Position numbers and translations under genes: made by a program
NCBI RefSeq assembly: GCF_000332995.1
Contig: NZ_BANS01000001.1
Coordinates: 124,001 to 188,000 of the forward strand
Origin: Gordonia amicalis NBRC 100051 = JCM 11271
GTDB lineage: Bacteria > Actinomycetota > Actinomycetes > Mycobacteriales > Mycobacteriaceae
Length of the DNA: 64,000 nucleotides
Reading direction: 5' to 3'
Part shown: positions 61,955 through 64,000 of the stretch, piece after piece
How the letters are laid out: each line of letters starts with the position of its first letter
How positions within the stretch are numbered: the stretch's first letter is position 1
Notes under the pieces: model-generated
The model's database searches: none
What the model saw: only the letters and a program-made list of their open reading frames with translations
What the model was told of the DNA's origin: nothing

Positions 61955-63229
61955 GTGCCTGACGCTCCCACGACGACCACCGGTGCGCCGGACGACCTCG
62001 TTCCGAAGGTGCTCGACGACGCATCGTCGAAGGTGCAGGAGCGTCCCTCGTCGACGATCTCGAGTCGTGCCCGCCGGTTGACGATCCTGGCGTTCGCGCT
62101 GGGCGGTTTCGGCATCGGGACCACAGAGTTCGTCGCGATGGGTCTGCTCCCGAACATCGCCGGTTCCCTCGGTGTCTCCGAGCCGACCGCCGGCCACGTC
62201 ATCTCCGCCTACGCGCTCGGCGTCGTCGTGGGTGCTCCGCTGATCGCGGCGCTCACGGCGCGCATGTCGCGGCGGGTGCTCCTGATCGCGTTGATGGTGG
62301 CGTTCACGATCGGCAACCTCGCGACCGTGCTCGCGCCGTCGTACGGACTTCTACTCGTGGCGCGGTTCGTCGCCGGTCTTCCGCATGGTGCGTACTTCGG
62401 CGTCGCGGCGCTGGTCGCCGCGCACCTCGCCGGTCCGCGGAATCGGGCCAAGGCGGTCGGGCAGGTGATGCTCGGTCTCTCGGTGGCGAACGTCGTGGGC
62501 GTGCCCGCGGCGGCCTGGCTGGGGGAGACGTTCGGGTGGCGCACCGCATTCGCGATCGTCGTCGTCATCGGCATCGCGACCGTCGTCGCACTGGTCCGTG
62601 TGCTGCCGACCCTGTCCGGCATGACGATCACCGACCCGCTGACCGAACTCGGGGCACTCAGACGAACGCAGGTGTGGTTCACCCTGGTGATCGGCGTCGT
62701 CGGGTTCGGCGGGATGTTTGCGTTCTACACCTATCTGAACTCGGCCCTGACGTCGGTCACGGGACTGCCGGTCTCCGTCGTGCCCTTCGCCCTGATGCTG
62801 TACGGACTGGGCATGGTGACCGGGAACTTCGTCGGCGGCTACGCGGCCGATCGGAGTGTGTCCGTCGCCATCCTCGCCGGCCTGTTCACCAGCGCGGTGA
62901 CTCTCGCCGCCTTCGCGGTGCTCGCCGAGAATGCCTGGGCGGCACTGATTCTCACCTACTTCGTGGCGCTGACCGGATCGACGATGCTGCCGGCTCTCCA
63001 GACGCGGCTGATGGACGTCGCTGCCGACGCGCAGACACTGGCCGCCGCCCTCAATCATTCGGCGCTCAACGTTGCCAACGCCGCGGGCGCGTTCCTCGGC
63101 GGCGTGGTGGTCTCGGCCGGGTGGGGGTTCCTGTCGCCGTCGGCGATCGGCGCGGTGCTCGCCGTCGGCGGAATCGCCGTCGCGGTTGTCGCGATCGCCA
63201 CCGCTCGGCGACGGCCGGTCGGCGCCTGA
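61955..63229 (+). CDS. MFS transporter (AraJ/DHA1 type)
   Basis: This 424-aa permease has 12 predicted membrane helices. After a cytoplasmic N-terminal 45 residues comes LTILAFALGGFGIGTTEFVAMGLLPNIAG, the start typical of the AraJ/YdhP sugar- and drug-efflux branch. LVARFVAGLPHGAYFGVAALVAAHL is the family motif between helices 4 and 5. The export substrate is unknown. GTG 61955 is used without a strong ribosome site; a start nearer the first helix is possible. No functional link with the flanking genes is obvious. Confidence 0.88.
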   Translation: MPDAPTTTTGAPDDLVPKVLDDASSKVQERPSSTISSRARRLTILAFALGGFGIGTTEFVAMGLLPNIAGSLGVSEPTAGHVISAYALGVVVGAPLIAALTARMSRRVLLIALMVAFTIGNLATVLAPSYGLLLVARFVAGLPHGAYFGVAALVAAHLAGPRNRAKAVGQVMLGLSVANVVGVPAAAWLGETFGWRTAFAIVVVIGIATVVALVRVLPTLSGMTITDPLTELGALRRTQVWFTLVIGVVGFGGMFAFYTYLNSALTSVTGLPVSVVPFALMLYGLGMVTGNFVGGYAADRSVSVAILAGLFTSAVTLAAFAVLAENAWAALILTYFVALTGSTMLPALQTRLMDVAADAQTLAAALNHSALNVANAAGAFLGGVVVSAGWGFLSPSAIGAVLAVGGIAVAVVAIATARRRPVGA

Positions 63230-63247
63230 GCGGTCGGCTGCTGTTCG

Positions 63248-63733
63248 TCAGCCGTTGGACGGGGGAGTCGCGATGGTCTTCGACAGGTAGAGCGGTTCGC
63301 CGAGCTTGTTGATCAGCTCGAGTTGCGTCTCGAGGTAGTCGATGTGCTCTTCCTCGTCGGCGAGAATCTTTTCGAGGATGTTCGCGCTCGTGATGTCGCC
63401 CTTCTCGCGGCACATGGCGATGCCCGGGCGGAGTCGCTCGACGACCTCGACCTCGACGGCCATGTCCGACTCGAACTGTTCCCGGATGGACTGCCCGATT
63501 CGGAGCGGCAGCAGTCGCTGATAGTTGGGCAGTGCGTCGAGGAAGAGGATGCGGTCGGTGAGGATCTCGGCGTGCGTCATCTCCTCCATCGACTCCGCGC
63601 GGGTCTTCGCTGCGACCTCGGTCAGACCCCAGCTCGCCTGCATCTTCGAGTGGAGGAAGTACTGGTTGATCGCGGTCAGCTCGCTCGTGAGCTGCTCGTT
63701 GAGTAGTGCAATGATCTCGTCGTCGCCACGCAT
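63248..63733 (-). CDS. bfr: Bacterioferritin
   Basis: This 161-aa four-helix ferritin stores iron. The ferroxidase ligands are in LTSELTAINQYFLH, AESMEEMTHAEILTDRI, VEVEVVERLRPGI and ADEEEHIDYLETQLEL. The haem-ligand methionine is in HSKMQASWG (Met near residue 29). Start ATG 63733 has GGGAGG about 8 nt upstream; a longer frame from 63778 would put that site inside the gene. A partial Bfd gene follows upstream on the same strand, the natural electron donor for iron release. No clear IdeR box was found upstream. Confidence 0.96.
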   Translation of the reverse strand: MRGDDEIIALLNEQLTSELTAINQYFLHSKMQASWGLTEVAAKTRAESMEEMTHAEILTDRILFLDALPNYQRLLPLRIGQSIREQFESDMAVEVEVVERLRPGIAMCREKGDITSANILEKILADEEEHIDYLETQLELINKLGEPLYLSKTIATPPSNG

Positions 63734-63837
63734 CTGACAGCCTCCCGTTAGCCGATTGTCTGGTGACGAAGTTAACACGGCAAAACGCCCCGCGCGTGTA
63801 CTCGCGCGAGGTTGTGACTGGAGTTGTCAGTGTCGGA

Positions 63838-64000
63838 TCATGCAGCGCTCGTCGAGGTGGCCGCCCTTTCGCTCAGGATGCTGTCGAGTTTCTCCAGGCA
63901 GGTTCCGCAGCCCTCGCCCGCGCCACACCGATCACTGATGTCGTCGACGGTGTAGGCACCGGCATCACAGTGCTCATGTATTTCGTCGACGGTGACGGCG
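63838..64000 (-). CDS. bfd: Bacterioferritin-associated ferredoxin (partial, 5' end outside window)
   Basis: The last 53 codons of a BFD-like [2Fe-2S] protein are present; the start lies right of the window. The visible part reads TVDEIHEHCDAGAYTVDDIS, then CGAGEGCGTC as the cluster-binding cysteines, and a helical tail to the stop at 63838-63840. Bfd reduces iron in bacterioferritin to release it. The gene is upstream of bfr on the same strand with 104 bp between them. The N-terminal Cys-x-Cys pair cannot be checked. Confidence 0.82.
   Translation of the reverse strand, partial: AVTVDEIHEHCDAGAYTVDDISDRCGAGEGCGTCLEKLDSILSERAATSTSAA

Noticed and set aside
63734..63837. IdeR/iron box upstream of bfr
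   Set aside because: The sequence does not match the TTAGGTTAGGCTAACCTAA-type box beyond a few bases.

Overview
The window is a high-GC chromosomal segment from a mycolic-acid actinobacterium (Mycobacteriales), most likely Gordonia or a close relative. That placement is inferred from gene content and from recalled gene order, not from a database search. From about position 13,300 to the right end, gene order follows the M. tuberculosis block running from glmS (Rv3436c) down to metA (Rv3341). It includes glmS, nnr, alr, tsaE-tsaB-rimI-tsaD, groES-groEL1, whiB3, sigD-rsdA, guaB2-guaB3, a choD-like gene, guaA, imuA'-imuB, an acrA1-like gene, dnaE2, trmL, folD, metX and metY. No insertion sequence, prophage, CRISPR array, rRNA or tRNA gene was recognised.

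Region 1 (1-10,435, all minus strand) has no counterpart in that conserved block and looks like an accessory catabolic cluster. It holds two SDR oxidoreductases (one cut by the window edge), an ACAD10/11-like acyl-CoA dehydrogenase with a separate APH-type kinase, a GAF/PucR-type regulator, RibBA, a flavin reductase, a luciferase-like flavin monooxygenase (LLM) interrupted by one missing base, an NTF2/SnoaL-like protein, an alpha/beta hydrolase and the C-terminal half of a second LLM. A coherent but unproven reading is: FMN supply and reduction feed an LLM (Baeyer-Villiger-like) oxygenase, the hydrolase opens the ester or lactone, and the kinase/dehydrogenase pair channels the hydroxy acid into beta-oxidation.

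Region 2 (10,646-13,287) is a small plus-strand locus. It encodes a WXG100/EspC-like helical protein, an Ala/Pro-rich protein, a short coiled-coil protein and an alpha/beta hydrolase.

Region 3 (13,342-36,754) is core housekeeping. It covers amino-sugar and NAD(P)HX repair enzymes, alanine racemase and the t6A tRNA-modification genes in a chain of 4-nt overlaps. It then has CIRCE-controlled groES-groEL1, whiB3, the sigD/anti-sigma pair, IMP dehydrogenase and GuaB3, a GMC oxidase, a biotin-type ECF transporter and GMP synthase. Four strong hairpins mark gene ends here.

Region 4 (36,817-42,000) is an envelope-signalling cluster. A PspC/LiaF-like membrane protein is divergent from a PspC-domain histidine kinase with its LuxR-type regulator, followed by a Ser/Thr kinase ending in a membrane segment.

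Region 5 (42,080-52,316) contains the mutasome genes imuA', imuB and dnaE2. LexA boxes precede imuA' and dnaE2, and a PafBC-type promoter motif also precedes imuA'. A radical-SAM gene, a D-threonine-aldolase-like gene and a fatty acyl-CoA reductase lie among them.

Region 6 (52,365-64,000) covers trmL, folD, a membrane-anchored Hsp70-like protein, metY-metX behind a SAM-IV riboswitch, a secreted PE-PPE-domain hydrolase, an MFS exporter and bacterioferritin with a partial Bfd gene.
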